Origin: Ectocarpus siliculosus
Taxonomy: Eukaryota; Sar; Phaeophyceae; Ectocarpales; Ectocarpaceae
Assembly: GCA_000310025.1 (NCBI GenBank)
Contig: FN649752.1
Coordinates: forward strand, 2,513,041 to 2,535,080
DNA length: 22,040 bases
Direction: 5' to 3'
Shown here: positions 10,701-21,037 of the stretch, one piece after another
How the letters are laid out: every line of letters starts with the position of its first letter
How positions within the stretch are numbered: the first letter of the stretch is position 1
Program-made: the position numbers and the translations under genes
Notes under the pieces: generated by a model
Seen by the model: only the letters and a program-made list of their open reading frames with translations
Told to the model about the DNA's origin: nothing
Databases searched by the model: none

Positions 10701-10973
10701 TTTCTTATCCTTGCCCTTGCCGCCCAAGCGTCGCCGCTCTCTTTGCCCAATAGCGGTGGCGACAGCGGGAGAAGCGCGCGCAGCAGCTGCAGTAATTTTT
10801 CCGTCGGAATGATTCCGCAAGCCATCCAGCTGACCCCGCGGTCCTTCTCCACCAGGAGAGGATGAGCCGTTGATACTTTCCATGTCCCTCCCTGCCGGCC
10901 GCATGAGGTCGAAAGAGCGGCGCAACGAATCAACGCAGGAGGTCAAGGGGGCGCGCGTTGGTAGCAGTGGCAT
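1988..10973 (-). CDS. Large acidic single-pass membrane protein with EGF-like and PSI-like Cys modules (six exons)
   Basis: Joined model on the minus strand: 10973-9794, 8905-7046, 6047-4193, 3690-3243, 2812-2714, 2038-1988. The total is 5493 nt, about 1830 residues. Every junction is GT-AG and phase-matched (1, 1, 2, 0, 0). Approximate layout: Lys-rich block 78-130; Asp/Glu/Gly/Ala/Ser-rich region to about 1455 with Trp-Gly repeats at about 745-930; EGF-like repeat from about 1460 with spacing C-x5-C-x6-C-x5-C-x-C-x8-C; PSI-like cluster; hydrophobic helix about 1592-1614; basic stop-transfer KCVRKCSR; cytoplasmic tail to 1830. By family knowledge this is an adhesion or receptor-like surface protein, but no ligand or enzyme domain is visible. 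Topology (N-terminus outside) is inferred from the EGF-like repeat and the basic stop-transfer. No signal peptide is seen, so the 5' end is the weakest part. A second possible start at 10883 has a better Kozak context. Confidence 0.72.
2073..2207. repeat. (GA)n microsatellite followed by ACA/ACG triplet repeat
   Basis: An almost pure GA run covers 2073-2125, followed by AAC/GAC triplets at about 2141-2207. On the minus strand the GA run reads as a CT tract upstream of the exon 6 acceptor, so it may act as that intron's polypyrimidine tract. Plus-strand translations such as (RE)n are artefacts of the repeat. Confidence 0.85.
2714..2812 (-). CDS. Exon 5 of the membrane-protein gene
   Basis: A 99-nt exon (33 codons, phase 0 at both ends) bounded by a CAACAG acceptor (AG at 2814-2813) and an ACG|GTGAGA donor (2713-2712). 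Joined to exon 4 it reads DDDLFAELGIEAKPTF followed by REKKPRPGQ and a short Ala/Ser-rich helix-like stretch. The continuity of the D-L-F...L-G..A-K-P-T-F motif across the junction is the main argument for this exon. The other two frames are also open, so the frame rests on phase and motif. Confidence 0.68.
3243..3690 (-). CDS. Exon 4 of the membrane-protein gene: cytoplasmic tail with Trp-acidic motif
   Basis: A 448-nt exon. The acceptor TTTGTTTGTTAG (AG at 3692-3691) has an excellent pyrimidine tract, and the donor is GCG|GTGAGC (3242-3241). It begins in phase 2, completing the Pro codon left by exon 3. It encodes VDTANVEESSGGEWAWDGEQ followed by EDDIEM (Trp at about 1646 and 1648), then a Pro/Thr/Gly/Ala/Arg-rich linker including an 11-Gly run, and ends SDGTIGILADDDLFA. 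The apparent stop at 3219 lies past the donor, inside the intron. Confidence 0.7.
3345..3377. repeat. (GCC)n triplet run coding for poly-Gly
   Basis: About eleven GCC triplets read as Gly on the minus strand, within exon 4 of the membrane-protein gene. Long frames in other registers (poly-Ala, poly-Arg, poly-Pro) arise from the same run. Confidence 0.85.
4193..6047 (-). CDS. Exon 3 of the membrane-protein gene: acidic stalk, EGF-like, PSI-like and transmembrane segments
   Basis: An 1855-nt exon, acceptor GCGTGCAG (AG at 6049-6048), donor CCCC|GTGAGT (4192-4191). In order it encodes an acidic Ser/Gly/Ala-rich stalk with Trp motifs (SWEWG, GWG), a VVDGAG repeat, a 16-Gly run, then an EGF-like repeat starting QCTSDADCGG (near 4711) and a cysteine cluster with FLSCDACHES and FLCVWAEDEGRCR. 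A linker leads to the helix LLVVVLVGGLLMFV (about 4310-4245) and the basic KCVRKC. Translation without splicing would stop at TGA 4191-4189, but that TGA is part of the GTGAGT donor. Confidence 0.82.
4723..4770. repeat. (GCC)16 run coding for poly-Gly
   Basis: Sixteen uninterrupted GCC triplets read as Gly on the minus strand, immediately N-terminal to the EGF-like repeat. It is likely a length-variable linker. Its purity suggests recent slippage or ongoing polymorphism. Confidence 0.9.
5113..5184. repeat. 18-bp tandem minisatellite, four units (VVDGAG repeat)
   Basis: Units at 5113-5130, 5131-5148, 5149-5166 and 5167-5184 share the core CGACCACCCCC. Read on the minus strand they encode VVNGGG, VVDGAG, VVDGAG and VVDGGG-type hexapeptides. 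The repeat is in frame within exon 3. Confidence 0.85.
6080..6145. repeat. GCAA / GAGCAACGT short repeats in intron 2 of the membrane-protein gene
   Basis: Copies of GAGCAACGT followed by five or six GCAA units, just upstream (minus-strand sense) of the exon 3 acceptor. No coding significance is seen. Confidence 0.7.
7046..8905 (-). CDS. Exon 2 of the membrane-protein gene: acidic, Trp-Gly repeat region
   Basis: An 1860-nt exon, acceptor GTTTTGGTCAG (AG at 8907-8906), donor GCAGCAG|GTGAGA (7045-7044), phase 1 at both ends. It encodes about 620 residues rich in Glu, Asp, Gly, Ala and Ser. Features include an ETAVEV repeat and repeated Trp motifs (GWGWDWD, GWDWGD, FGWGWGGDGQ twice, GWDWGD), each near a DLPPAP- or DLP-type segment and Ala runs. 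The open frame continues upstream to 9101, but that part is Pro-rich with poor codon texture and is read as intron. The sequence looks intrinsically disordered and no catalytic domain is visible. Confidence 0.82.
7389..7690. repeat. In-frame tandem duplication, period 159 bp
   Basis: The block starting CTGCCCATCGCCGCCCCAGC at 7389 recurs at 7548, an offset of 159 bp (53 codons). The copies differ at roughly ten positions in the comparable part plus length changes in the GGC/GCC run. On the minus strand each encodes ASEGDSFGWGWGGDGQ, preceded by DLPPAPQ-type sequence. The duplication is confined to exon 2 and keeps frame. Confidence 0.85.
8530..8619. repeat. 18-bp tandem minisatellite, five units (ETAVEV repeat)
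   Basis: Four identical units of ACCTCAACAGCCGTCTCT at 8530-8601 and a fifth degenerate unit at 8602-8619. On the minus strand they encode ETAVEV hexapeptides. Identity of four units implies recent expansion. The repeat is in frame within exon 2. Confidence 0.92.
8937..9060. repeat. G-rich tracts in intron 1 of the membrane-protein gene (C-rich in the sense strand)
   Basis: G runs at 8937-8945 and 8947-8956, then a GGG-ATGGG-ATTGGGGGG-CAGGGGGGG-CAGGGGGG series at about 9018-9053. The plus strand meets the simple pattern for a G-quadruplex. On the minus strand the runs are pyrimidine tracts upstream of the exon 2 acceptor. Confidence 0.6.
9794..10973 (-). CDS. Exon 1 of the membrane-protein gene (5' end uncertain)
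   Basis: The donor CCAG|GTGTGG (9793-9792) ends the exon in phase 1, matching exon 2. The first in-frame ATG is at 10973-10971, but its context is weak. ATG 10883-10881 has G at -3 and G at +4. The sequence encodes a Lys-rich block (GKGKDKKNQ, NKKKKDEDK), then an acidic Gly/Ser/Glu-rich region ending in a 7-Gln run and TQEADDGTGLADSP. A minus-strand stretch of over 100 nt without AG precedes CCGGCAG at 10893-10892, which looks like a splice acceptor. The true exon may start at 10891 and be joined to an unseen upstream exon carrying the signal peptide. Confidence 0.68.
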
Positions 10974-13096
10974 GAGGATGGGTTGGTTAGGTGCGAGGCG
11001 TGGCCCTCGCACGCAAGAGTGATTCAAGTTTGAGTGATATTCTAAACGCGTGTTGGCAGGGAACGTCGCCTTACATGGCACGCCTCAGGGCTCACGACAG
11101 AGGTCATCATAAAAATATCCAAACAACAGCAGTACGTGAAGCTCAAAAGAAAAGAGAACAAGCAGCCGCGGTGCCGCCAACACAGCAGGAAGTAAGAGTG
11201 GCCTTCGAGGTGCGTATCTACTGAAAATCGAGATTCCGGCCCGAGACGGACGAGATGCCGTGAACACCGACTACTGCCCCCTGAACACATTAATCATTGC
11301 GCGTATACAGACTTTTTTACGTACAATGCAGTCGAGCGCTTTCTGTCCCATGCTTGGAAACCTGCCTCATTGCAACGGCGTACATTGTTCCCATTTTTTC
11401 AAGACGTGCGGCTGTATCATGTAAACTTGGTGACCATGCCAAGGAAGATTTTGCTCCAAAACCGGTCAAGAAAAGGTTCGAGCAGCGTGTGCCACTTGCT
11501 CTGACAGGTACGCTCGTCCTCCGTTAATACATACACCCATCAAACCTTCACCATCACTGCAACCTCCGCTCTTGCGACGTTGAACAGGTAGCGTTGGTTG
11601 CTCGCTCTACACAAACAACCCATTTCTAGTGCCTATGGATACAACAAAAATCGTCGGGCCCGCTGGCTTCCGCTTCGAAAATCGCGAATACCCCACAGCG
11701 AAACATTCGGGCATGCCCAAAATAGACTGCTGTACTTCTTCACAAAGAGAAATGCTTGTTTGTAGCTGGAAGAAGGACGACCCAATTCATCCGCAAGACA
11801 TCCATGAGGGTCGATGCATGGTGCATGAAAGGTGCACACGAACCTGCGCTTCCAACGAAAGTGCATTATTAAGCAGCGCGAGACAACGACCAATTTGCGG
11901 TTACTTGGTGGGAACTCTCTGACGGCGCTATCGTAGCACATCACTTTTAACATCTGCTGCTGGTGTTGGCAAACGTGCGTGTCACACAGAGTTGGGGAAG
12001 GCGTGTGTTTTCCCGAAACAGGCATCGTGGCTTTGTAGTTCAGGCAAGTTTGAGTTTGGTTTGGTTTTCCGGCGGCTCCCCCGGTTGTGCTGACTGCATG
12101 CTGCATTGCTGCATGCATTCTTGGGTGTACCGCATACGTACTGCTGTATGACTCGTATGGGTGGCATGCGTTCGTGTAGAGAGGCGTTTGCTGAAGGACT
12201 CTCTGTACAGAGTGCCAACCAAAGGCGGGAGAACAAACACGCATATACAATCGATGTGTACCTGGTGCCCTACTATACTACTAGTACAACAATACAAGTA
12301 TTAAGATTACTATTCATAGTTGTGGGTGTTGCCAGGCGGTCGTTTCTCTACAGCGGTGTACTACAAAGAGAGGCTCCACACTCCACACAAGACAAAAGAC
12401 ACATTCAGTTTGTCCGCCGCGCGAGCCTCAGGATTTTGATCCGAACCAAACTGAGCAAACCAAGCCGCCTTTTCTCTCTCTCTGCCTCTGCTTCTGCGTC
12501 TTCCTTTCTCGGGTATACCCACCTTTGGCGCCATCGTCGCCTATGAGCGGTGCTTTCCCGGCGCCGAGGCCTCCGCGTCCGAACCCCATCTTTGGCGGTT
12601 CTCAAGTCTGCTGTACGTGAGACAACAGAGAGCCGTCACAGCAGTATACTGTAGGCAGGATAGAGTTCCCTTCCAGCTCGGGAGCTGTTCAAAGAGAGAA
12701 AGGGACAGAGACAGATTCCCCCTCTTGAGCCTTCCAGGTAACTACGCTCGCGCGCTCGTTCGGCGGACTATTCACTGCCTATCCTCGAGCTTGTTCCCCT
12801 CTGCCCTCACAGATGGAATGGTAATGTGGTACGGCATCGACGATCGCCGTGCAGTGCAGCGGAAGGGGCCCCGTCATATCGTGATACCCCCCCACCGATG
12901 GGGTAAATGTGTTTTGTTCTCACTTCGAAAGGACCCTCTGTTATTACCCGACAAATAGGGTGCTCTCCCTCTCACACACAACACCCCCCTGTCTGGTAGT
13001 CTCGAGGGTCTCTGACCAGCAGCAGCTTGTTCCTCTCCTGGTCGAGGAGAGCAGAGACAGACAGGCCCACACCTCGTCTTGCGTTTTCCCCCGATA
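10974..13096. other. Divergent intergenic region, probable promoters of both genes
   Basis: About 2.1 kb lie between the first exon of the minus gene and the ATG of the TCP11-like gene. It contains only short motif-free frames. Visible elements are a CT-rich tract at about 12466-12500, a CAGTATACTG palindrome near 12642-12651, and copies of TACAGCAG at 11727, 12141 and 12608. An unrecognised 5' exon of the minus gene may lie here. No TATA box or defined binding site can be supported. Confidence 0.45.
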
Positions 13097-13374
13097 ATGG
13101 AATCGCCCGTTCGCTCGGTGGAAACTGGAGAAAACGGGAGCGGGGCCGGGGGCGGTGGGGCGAATCAGCAGCAGCAGCAGGACAAGGCGACAGCAGCGGG
13201 TCAGGCCGGGGCCGGCGGGGCAGCGGCGGCGGAGACCTCGCCGTCCCAGCGGTTTGAGGCCAAGTCGTACCTCGAGCGGCAGGTGGAGGAGCTGTCGTGC
13301 GCGGACGAGGACGAGGCCCAGGAGAAGGTGTCCCAGCGCCTCCAGCTTAAGCAGGACCAGGCCCAGAAGAAGAG
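13097..13374 (+). CDS. Exon 1 of the TCP11-like gene
   Basis: Encodes MESPVRSVETGENG, a Gly/Ala/Gln-rich disordered stretch with QQQQQ, and the beginning of the coiled coil (FEAKSYLERQVEELSC, SQRLQLKQDQAQKK). The donor is AAGAG|GTACGG at 13375, leaving phase 2. The frame past the donor reaches a stop at 13517-13519 within the intron. Confidence 0.8.
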
Positions 13375-16300
13375 GTACGGGACTTTTCTTCCGTCTTTCT
13401 TCAACGAAAACATCCGAGAGATGAAGCGAAAAATATCATACCAAAAAAAATGGGGAGAGAGGGCTTTGATGTGGCACCTTGTGGCTGTACGGTGGCAATC
13501 CATCTATGATGCTATGTGACCCGGCGGGGCAAACTGCATCCAGCCTGTGGGAGAGCAAGAAGAGTCCACTCTTGATGTCAACGTTCCTTCAACATATAGG
13601 CTAAAGTGGTACTACAGGTTAGTGGCCCGGCCCGAGTGTACTACACCATCTTCTTGGCTTTTTTTTCCCCGCAGACCCCCGATTTGATACGTATTTTTTT
13701 TGTGTGTGTGCGCTTGCGACTTTCTCTTGTTGTGGCAGGGACGTGCAGCTGCAGCGGAGGCGCAAGGGCATCGCTGAGAGGGTGAGAACATAAGCACACC
13801 ACGCATTGACTGGGTAAAGTGCCGTCCCTTCCTCCCTGTAGCAACAGCGGTAGCTTTCATGTGTGCCTTTGTGGTTGAGTGCCTTTGGTGTGACGTGCTC
13901 AAAAACCTCCAGGGAGGGGCAGTCTCTCTTTTTGACCAGACCGGCTATCGCGATATCGCGATGAAGGAGGATCCTTCGCAATCGAAGTATGTGTCATACG
14001 GCGGTACAGAGATGGGGACCTCTGAAGGGTCTGGCACGCGTTTCAACATGTTCTGGTGCTGATGTGTAGGCCGCTGTTGGTGTTGAATCGGCGCAACAAT
14101 TTTTGTCGCTACATGCGTGTCGGCACTCTCTTACAAGCAACCCGCTCTCCAACTCTCCACCAAAGGGCCAAAGGGGTATATCAAACAGATGCAGCAGTTT
14201 TTTCGCGCAGAAAAAAACACTTGAAGTATGTATGGATCTAGGCCAGGAGCGGAATTCGCGCAATTTTGGAGTTTCGCGATGCACCGGCTGTGCGGATGCT
14301 GTGTAGCGTGGGCGTATTGGACGGTGGCGATGATATACCCTTTTATCATCACCGCATCACCGCAGAATATTACTGAGCATGATGATGATATGTAGATAGA
14401 CGTTGCGACGCCGAACCAGGGTGATACATATGTGTATCTATAACATCAACAACCGCCGGTCGGTGTTCTTTTCGGCACATCTCGCTCATTCTTTTAGGTT
14501 GGCGAGTTCATGACTGACGTCAATGCAACCTACAGCAGCAGTACATACGCATAGCTGCACAGATATATCCAAGCAAGATTTCACCTTAGAGATTTGATCA
14601 AGAGGCGTTTTGGTACCCTGCCACCCTGTATAAGCGGACAGCAGCGGTAGACAGACATGTACGGCGGTAAATGATGCCTTCGATGCAGCGGGGACCGAGT
14701 GTAATGTGTGATCGATCACCCACGGTTCTTATGCCCCGACGGCCCTCATCAAGAATAGAGGCGGAGTGGAGTTTGTGCCCTGCGATCACAAACGTCTGGC
14801 GCGATCCTTCTTGACAGTCTCGCTATCCACTGCTGTTGAAGGACGGACCAGTAGCAACCGCCCTCACCTCTGCCAGCCAGCTGTGTCATCATCGTTTAAA
14901 CGAAGACAGACGCGGCTTTTGCATCGGTGGTGGCGATCTTTACTGTACAGCAGTACTGGGCTGTCGAGAAGGAAAGCGAGACTTTTTGTAGGATGACGGA
15001 CAGGTCGCGCCAGACGTACATGGTCACATACTCTCATCTTCACGATCTTAGTGAGATCGTCGGGGCGATATAATCCAGTTACAATATCCGGTTTTTATCT
15101 GGAACGGGTACAGAGGTTTTCTTCGCATGTACCTACTTTTCTACAAGTCCTTGGCGGGGGCAACAGCGCAAGAGACAGGATTCCCATGATTGATCTACTC
15201 CTCTGCTGCTGTAGGTTCCTCAGACGCTATTATACTACTCTACAGCGGTACGGAGTTTGAGAGAAGAGCATGTGGAGAAAGATATATACAACGGCTCATG
15301 TTCCGTTAGGAAAGCAATACATCACCTTCCCGATTGCAACTTCTTCCCCACAAGCGAGCATCCCACCGGCGGGATACTATGCAAAGCTTGACGAACGCAA
15401 GCACGCGCGCAAAACGCGCACACCTCGCCTCCCCACACTTGACAATCAGCCAAACACCAGGCCTCCGCATCTTCAAATCAAGCCTCTTCATATTTCCTGG
15501 ATGGGGAAGCATACCCGACGACGAAGGACTTCATGGAGTCCCTTGTCGTCGGATATGCTTCCCCATCCAGGAAACATGAAGAAGCTTGAATAACTTTGTC
15601 CGTTGCTCTTATTTTTGGGCACGTGCGCTTCGACACAACCACTTAATAATGATGCCGCGTGTGCATATCTATCCCGTTCGACTGTGGGTATATCTCGAAT
15701 GGGTAGCTTTCTGTGTGTGTTTTTATTATTCCTTAATATTTATCTACAAAGCCAGGTCCGTCAATGTCCGCACGCTGCGGACCGCGCTGCTGTGTGGGTT
15801 AGGTTTCAGTTGAACACGCGCTGCGGACCAGGCTATGGGGGCGTGGTAGTCGCAAGTCTTCTTAACTGATTGATTGACATTGCGGAGATTGACGGAGGAT
15901 TCCGCCCGTTCCGGTGCCGGAGCAAATACTACTTACCCTATGCCATTCCCCCGCCCACCCAACCAACCCCCTCCTTCTCATCCTCACTCCACGTTTTCTT
16001 TCTCTTCCCTCTCATCATTGCGTACTCTCTCTCGCGCGGGCGGTTGTTGTTGTTTTTTTTGTTTTTTTTCTTTTTCGGTACAGCTACGCAAGATCGGCGA
16101 GGCTCGCGAGGCAGTCGACGCCCGGTTCGCCGAGAACGCCGCTCAGCTCATGGAACGCCAGACGGAAAAGCAGACGTCCGCCACGCGCAGGCAAGCGAAA
16201 ATCGAATTTTGATGGGGTTGTTTATGGATACAACCGCCAGCAGACTGCTTGCTGCCGCTTCTGCCGCTGCTGGTTGCTGCTGGTTGCTGGTTGCTGGTCG

Positions 16301-19300
16301 CTGTTGCTGGTTGCTGCTGCAAACGCACGCACACCAAGAGTTCTGAGCACACCGGCAACAGAGTATGCCGGCGGGGGGGGGGGGGGGGGGGGGGGGGGGC
16401 AAACCTGGTTGGTTGACAGGTGACATTTTCACGAATTCGNNCCTCGCTGCCTCTGTGCTTGCTGTTCGGTCGAGGAAATCATCAAACACATAAGTTTTCT
16501 TGGTGTTTTACACAGCGCACTCTTTCTTGGAACCATGAGGTCGTTCTGTATTGTCCGTCCCAACCAATCATTGACCGCCGAATAACACACCCAAGACGAC
16601 GCCGTCGTGGCGGGAGGTACCTGCTCTCCTGCTTTAGCGTCGGTGCTTGTCTTTTATCATTTGCACCGACGGGACTAACCTGGTGACCAACGAAAAGGCG
16701 TCAGTCTCAAGTGAAAACAGTAAAAGGCGATGATCTGGGACCCCCGCAAGGGGGCGTCATGGGGGAGCCTAAGCTGCTCTCGGGATTCAAGACAGAAACA
16801 ACAGCAGTAATAGCAAAGAAATAATAGTGCAAGTGTCTACATATTGTTGCTTATTCTGTTTTCTTCCCTGCGGGCACTACGTGTACTCTCCTCGCAAACA
16901 TTGCTATGCGTAACATTACTCTTGGGTAGCTCTCGCTTCCCCTCCGGTTTGTGTGCCGTGTTAAGAGAAGTCGTTGGGAAACCCGCAGGTCTGCTCCAGC
17001 TGTGATGCCAGCAGTTGTGTGGGGAACCAATCGAGCAGGAGGCACGGTATCAGTATCAGTACTAGCTGATAATATTTTTTTCTCGGCGGCCGTTGGCTAG
17101 ATGCATTATTGTAGTTGGTGCACACTGGCGAGGGAGGTCTACAGTACCCGTCCGGCGTTGTTGGTGTTACTTGTTGATAGCAATATATCTTCTCTTTACC
17201 ACTAAAAAACTATACGTTCCCGCCGCCTGTCAAGACGCCAATTCGTCTTGAGGCGCTGCAGAGAAGACATAAAAAAAATGCTGCAAGAAGGCACGGGCGC
17301 TCCGAAGACATAACCAAAAGTGCCAATGGAGTACGTATACATCACAGTTATGCTACAACCAACGACGTTCGGCCGCTCCGTTTGTTGTGCCCTGGACCGT
17401 CTGTCTCTCTGGGCAGACGTAGCTGCCTGGCTCTGTCCGTCGACCTCGCGCGGAAATAATGACTCACATCACACATGGTGCCGCGGTTCCAGCTGCCCCT
17501 AAAAATGCCTTTGTCCGGGACGCATGTAACAACACCTACCTATTTTCTTGGTTTCACCCCGCCCCCGCCGGGGGGATAAACGAAATAAACAACGTGCAAC
17601 GTGATTCAGGCGACGCACCAGCCTGGAAAACATCAAGAACGCTCGGGCCATGCACAACCGCCGCGTGAACCAACGCCGGCGGGAGTCCTTCGACGACGCC
17701 AGCGGCGTGAGCCCCGCGCGCATCAAGGGCATGCACGAGTTCGAGTCGAAGCTGGCGCGGGCCGAGCGCAACCGCGACAAGCTGCGGCGGGAGCGCAGGA
17801 GACGCGCGATGGAACGCTACGAGGAGGGCAAGGCCCGGGTCCTCGAGCAGGGAGCGTTCGCTTCTTCCGCCTCGTCGTCGGCGTTCGTGGGCGGCGTGGG
17901 CGGCGTGCGCAGCGGCTGCCTCCGAGCCGGCCCCGGGAGCGGCGGCGGCGGCGGCATCACCAACACCAAGAGCACCAACGGCGAGCTCGGGAGGGACAAC
18001 CGCCGGAGGCGCGCGGCGGAGGCCAGGCAGGCGGCCAAGGCCCGCCAGACGCAGCGCATGAGGAGCCTCCGGCAGCGCATGCTCTCCCACACGTCCCGGG
18101 TCTCGGAGCGGAAGACGCGCCTCTTCGCGGCCAGGCTGCTCCAGGCGTGGTGGCGCTGCGTCCGCGAGGGCAAGAGCTTCGACGTAACGGGCCTCGCCCT
18201 CTCCATCTCCTCCTCCTCCTCCCCCGACGCGACCCCGCAGCAGCGCTCGCCGCTGGGGTCTCCGACCTCGTGGGCGACCGCCCAGGGACTCGGGCTCTCG
18301 GTGCCCGACGTCGGCTGCGGCTCCGTCGTTCCCTTCGGCGACTACATGAGAAATCAAGCGTCTGCCGCGTCCGGCGGCGGTCCTGCGTTGTCGCCGCCGG
18401 TGCTGGACCCTTGCACCCGCTCTCCGATCCCCACCTCAGGGAGGTTTTCTCCTGGTGTAGGCGGTAGCAAGAAGGTCTTGGGGACCGCCGGCGCCGCCGT
18501 AGCCCCGACGATCGGCCGCGGCTGTGCCAGGGAGACGGCCGGCGGGGGCGCGGGGGGTGCGGGGGCAGCAGCCGGCGCCGGCGCCGGCGGCGTCTCCGCC
18601 ATGAATGTGACGACGATGGGCTACGGCTTCGGCTCCCACCACAAGGCGGCGCTGGCCATCCAGGCGTTCCTCAGGCGCAACATGCACCCGCTAAAGGTGG
18701 CGAACGCGCTTCTGGCCGGCCGGCTGTCGATAAAGGTGCTCTGCGCCGCGGTTCGCACGATGTCGACCTCCACGTTCGACGAGGCGATCGACGTCATGTC
18801 GACCCGCGCCATCGTGAGCCACTGCGAGACGGCCCTCAAGGCGCTCCGCATGGGCCGCGAGATGCGGTGCGTCCCCCAGACGGTGCGGTCGGCGCGAGCG
18901 TTCCTGTCGGCCCTCCTCGTTAACTTCTTCCCGACCTCCGCGCTCGACGACGAGGGCGCGCTGTCGTCGTCCCCCGAGGGCACCGCGCCCCTGAAGGTCG
19001 AGAAGGACCGGCTCGTTAGGGCCGCCGGCAACGCCATCCAGGCCCTGCTTGGCCTGGAGACTACGATGGACGCCGCCGCCGCCGCCGCCGCCCCGGCTGC
19101 GGCGACCGGCGGCGGCGACGGCGGCACGGAGAAGGTGGCGGCGGCAGCGACGGCGGCGATGGCGACGTTTAGCGCGGAGCACTTCCCGAAGATCAGGCGC
19201 GCGAGCGCAACGATGGTCCGGGCGAGGGTGGCCTTCTGCCGGCGCTTCGCCGAGTGGAAGCGCAAGGACGCGGTGCGCCTGGCGGACGAGATGACGGCGG

Positions 19301-20997
19301 CGTCGGTGGACGTGCTCTTCATGCAGCTGCGGGCGGAGCGCGACCTCCACGTGGCGGCCGTGCGGTACGGCATCGACGACGCCGACGACGAGGGCGCACT
19401 GTTCTCGACGGGCTTCGAGCAGATCAAGGAGGGCACGCAGCGCCAGCTGGGCAAGATGATGCACGCCCTGGGCAAGCTGGTCGGGGCGGACGAGGCCCGG
19501 CAGCGCATGAACGACGCCACGGACGCCGCCTTCGAGCGGCTCCGCGCGGACGAGCTGGCCGAGGACGAGGCCTTCCTGGCTGAGCACGGCGCAGCTTTCG
19601 CAGATGACGACGATGACGACGACGACGAGAACATGGACACCGACGACAGCGGGAGCGACGGGAAGCCGGCGGCGAGTGCATCTGCGGCCGCGGCGGCGGC
19701 GGCGGCGGCCGCGGGGGACGGCTCCAGTGCCGGGGGAGCGTCGGCGGCGTCGGAAGCGGCGGCCGCCCTGCTCGGTAAGAGCGGGAGCATGGCCATGTCG
19801 GAGGAGGAGGACGACATCGCCGGCCCGCGACGCCCCCTGTCGGGGGGCGATTTGTTAAGCAAGGAGTGGTTGGTGCCCGGGGTGGGTTGGCGTGGGCTTG
19901 TTTTTTCGGGGGGGGGGGGGGGGGGGGGGGTCTGCCGCTCGTAAAACAGCGGTGGGCCTGTACTTAGCTGGATATTTTTTTGTGTTTCCTTTTGGAAACG
20001 CTGCGCGGCGCTCGTATTTGCGCGCAAGGTATGTATTTTGTTTGTTTTTTGTTCTTCATGTCAGGAGACAAAGAACGGCACAGCGCATGGTATCATCTTG
20101 GCGTTGATTGAGAATCGCTGGCCCTCCTCGGACAACAACCCCTATGCGTGGGAAGCAGAACATAATCAATCGTGAATCCCAGCCGAGAAGGGATCGCCTG
20201 TCGCACTGGTCGTGTAGGTAGGTATTGTCCGTTGTGGCTCTTTCTCTCTCTCTTTCTCTCTCTCTCTACATGCAGACTGCTGGCCGAGGCGACTCTTCTT
20301 GTTCCGGCATGGGCATAGTACTCGCTCACCACTCGCCTTTTCCCCTTTCCTGCACGCCTGCCTAGCCTGCCTAGCCTGCCTGCCTACCTGCCTACCATCG
20401 AGAAGACCTCTCCTCACCGCCTTCCTCCTTGCCCACCAACCACTCGCTACAACGCTACATCGCACGGGAACAAAACAAAACAAAACAAAACAAAACGAAA
20501 CGAAAAACAGGTCATGATCAGCGGCGAGACCCTCACCGTGTCCATGGAGGAAGCGATCGAGAACCAGCTGCTGCGGTCGGGCAACCCGGCCGTCGCGGCC
20601 GGCGGCGGCGAGGACGGGGTGAACGCCTACTGGTCCACGGTCGAGAGCCACGTGGCGGCGGAGGACTACACGCCGCTGCTCGGCCTCGTCGCCGAGCTGC
20701 GCGACAAGATCATCGGGCTCACCCCGCGCCGGCGAGACCTGGCGGCGGAGACTTGCGAGGCGATGGACGTGGAACTCCTGGAGCAGATGATGGACTACGG
20801 CGCGTTCGATGTGGTGCGCGTTGTAAAGAGATTGTTATTGCCACGCCGCGTGCACATCTGGAAGCAAGACCCGTGGTGATAAACTAACTCACCTCACTTG
20901 TTGGTTTCTCGTGTGGGACAGCCGTAGTTGCTGTGCCCACATTCAAAGTACCGCGACATGCGGCCCGCCTTCCTCTGCCCGGTTCTTTCATTTTTTG

Positions 20998-21037
<40 letters not shown>

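Noticed and set aside
11629-11922. 97-codon frame and other short frames in the divergent region
   Set aside because: No domain, no codon texture like the GC-rich exons, no neighbouring splice structure.
15270-15593. 107-codon frame ending MLPHPGNMKKLE
   Set aside because: Its end lies in the hairpin arms, and the same peptide appears from the other strand because of the inverted repeat. Not coding.
18621-20027. 468-codon minus-strand Ser/Ala-rich frame
   Set aside because: Antisense of TCP11 exon 4. The sense frame has the coiled-coil and TCP11-type features and phase-matched neighbours.
20063-20175. Possible extra exon after TGTCAG reading ETKNGTAHGIILALIENRW
   Set aside because: The acceptor is good but no donor gives a phase that fits exons 4 and 5, and the peptide does not resemble the TCP11 domain. 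Left as intron.
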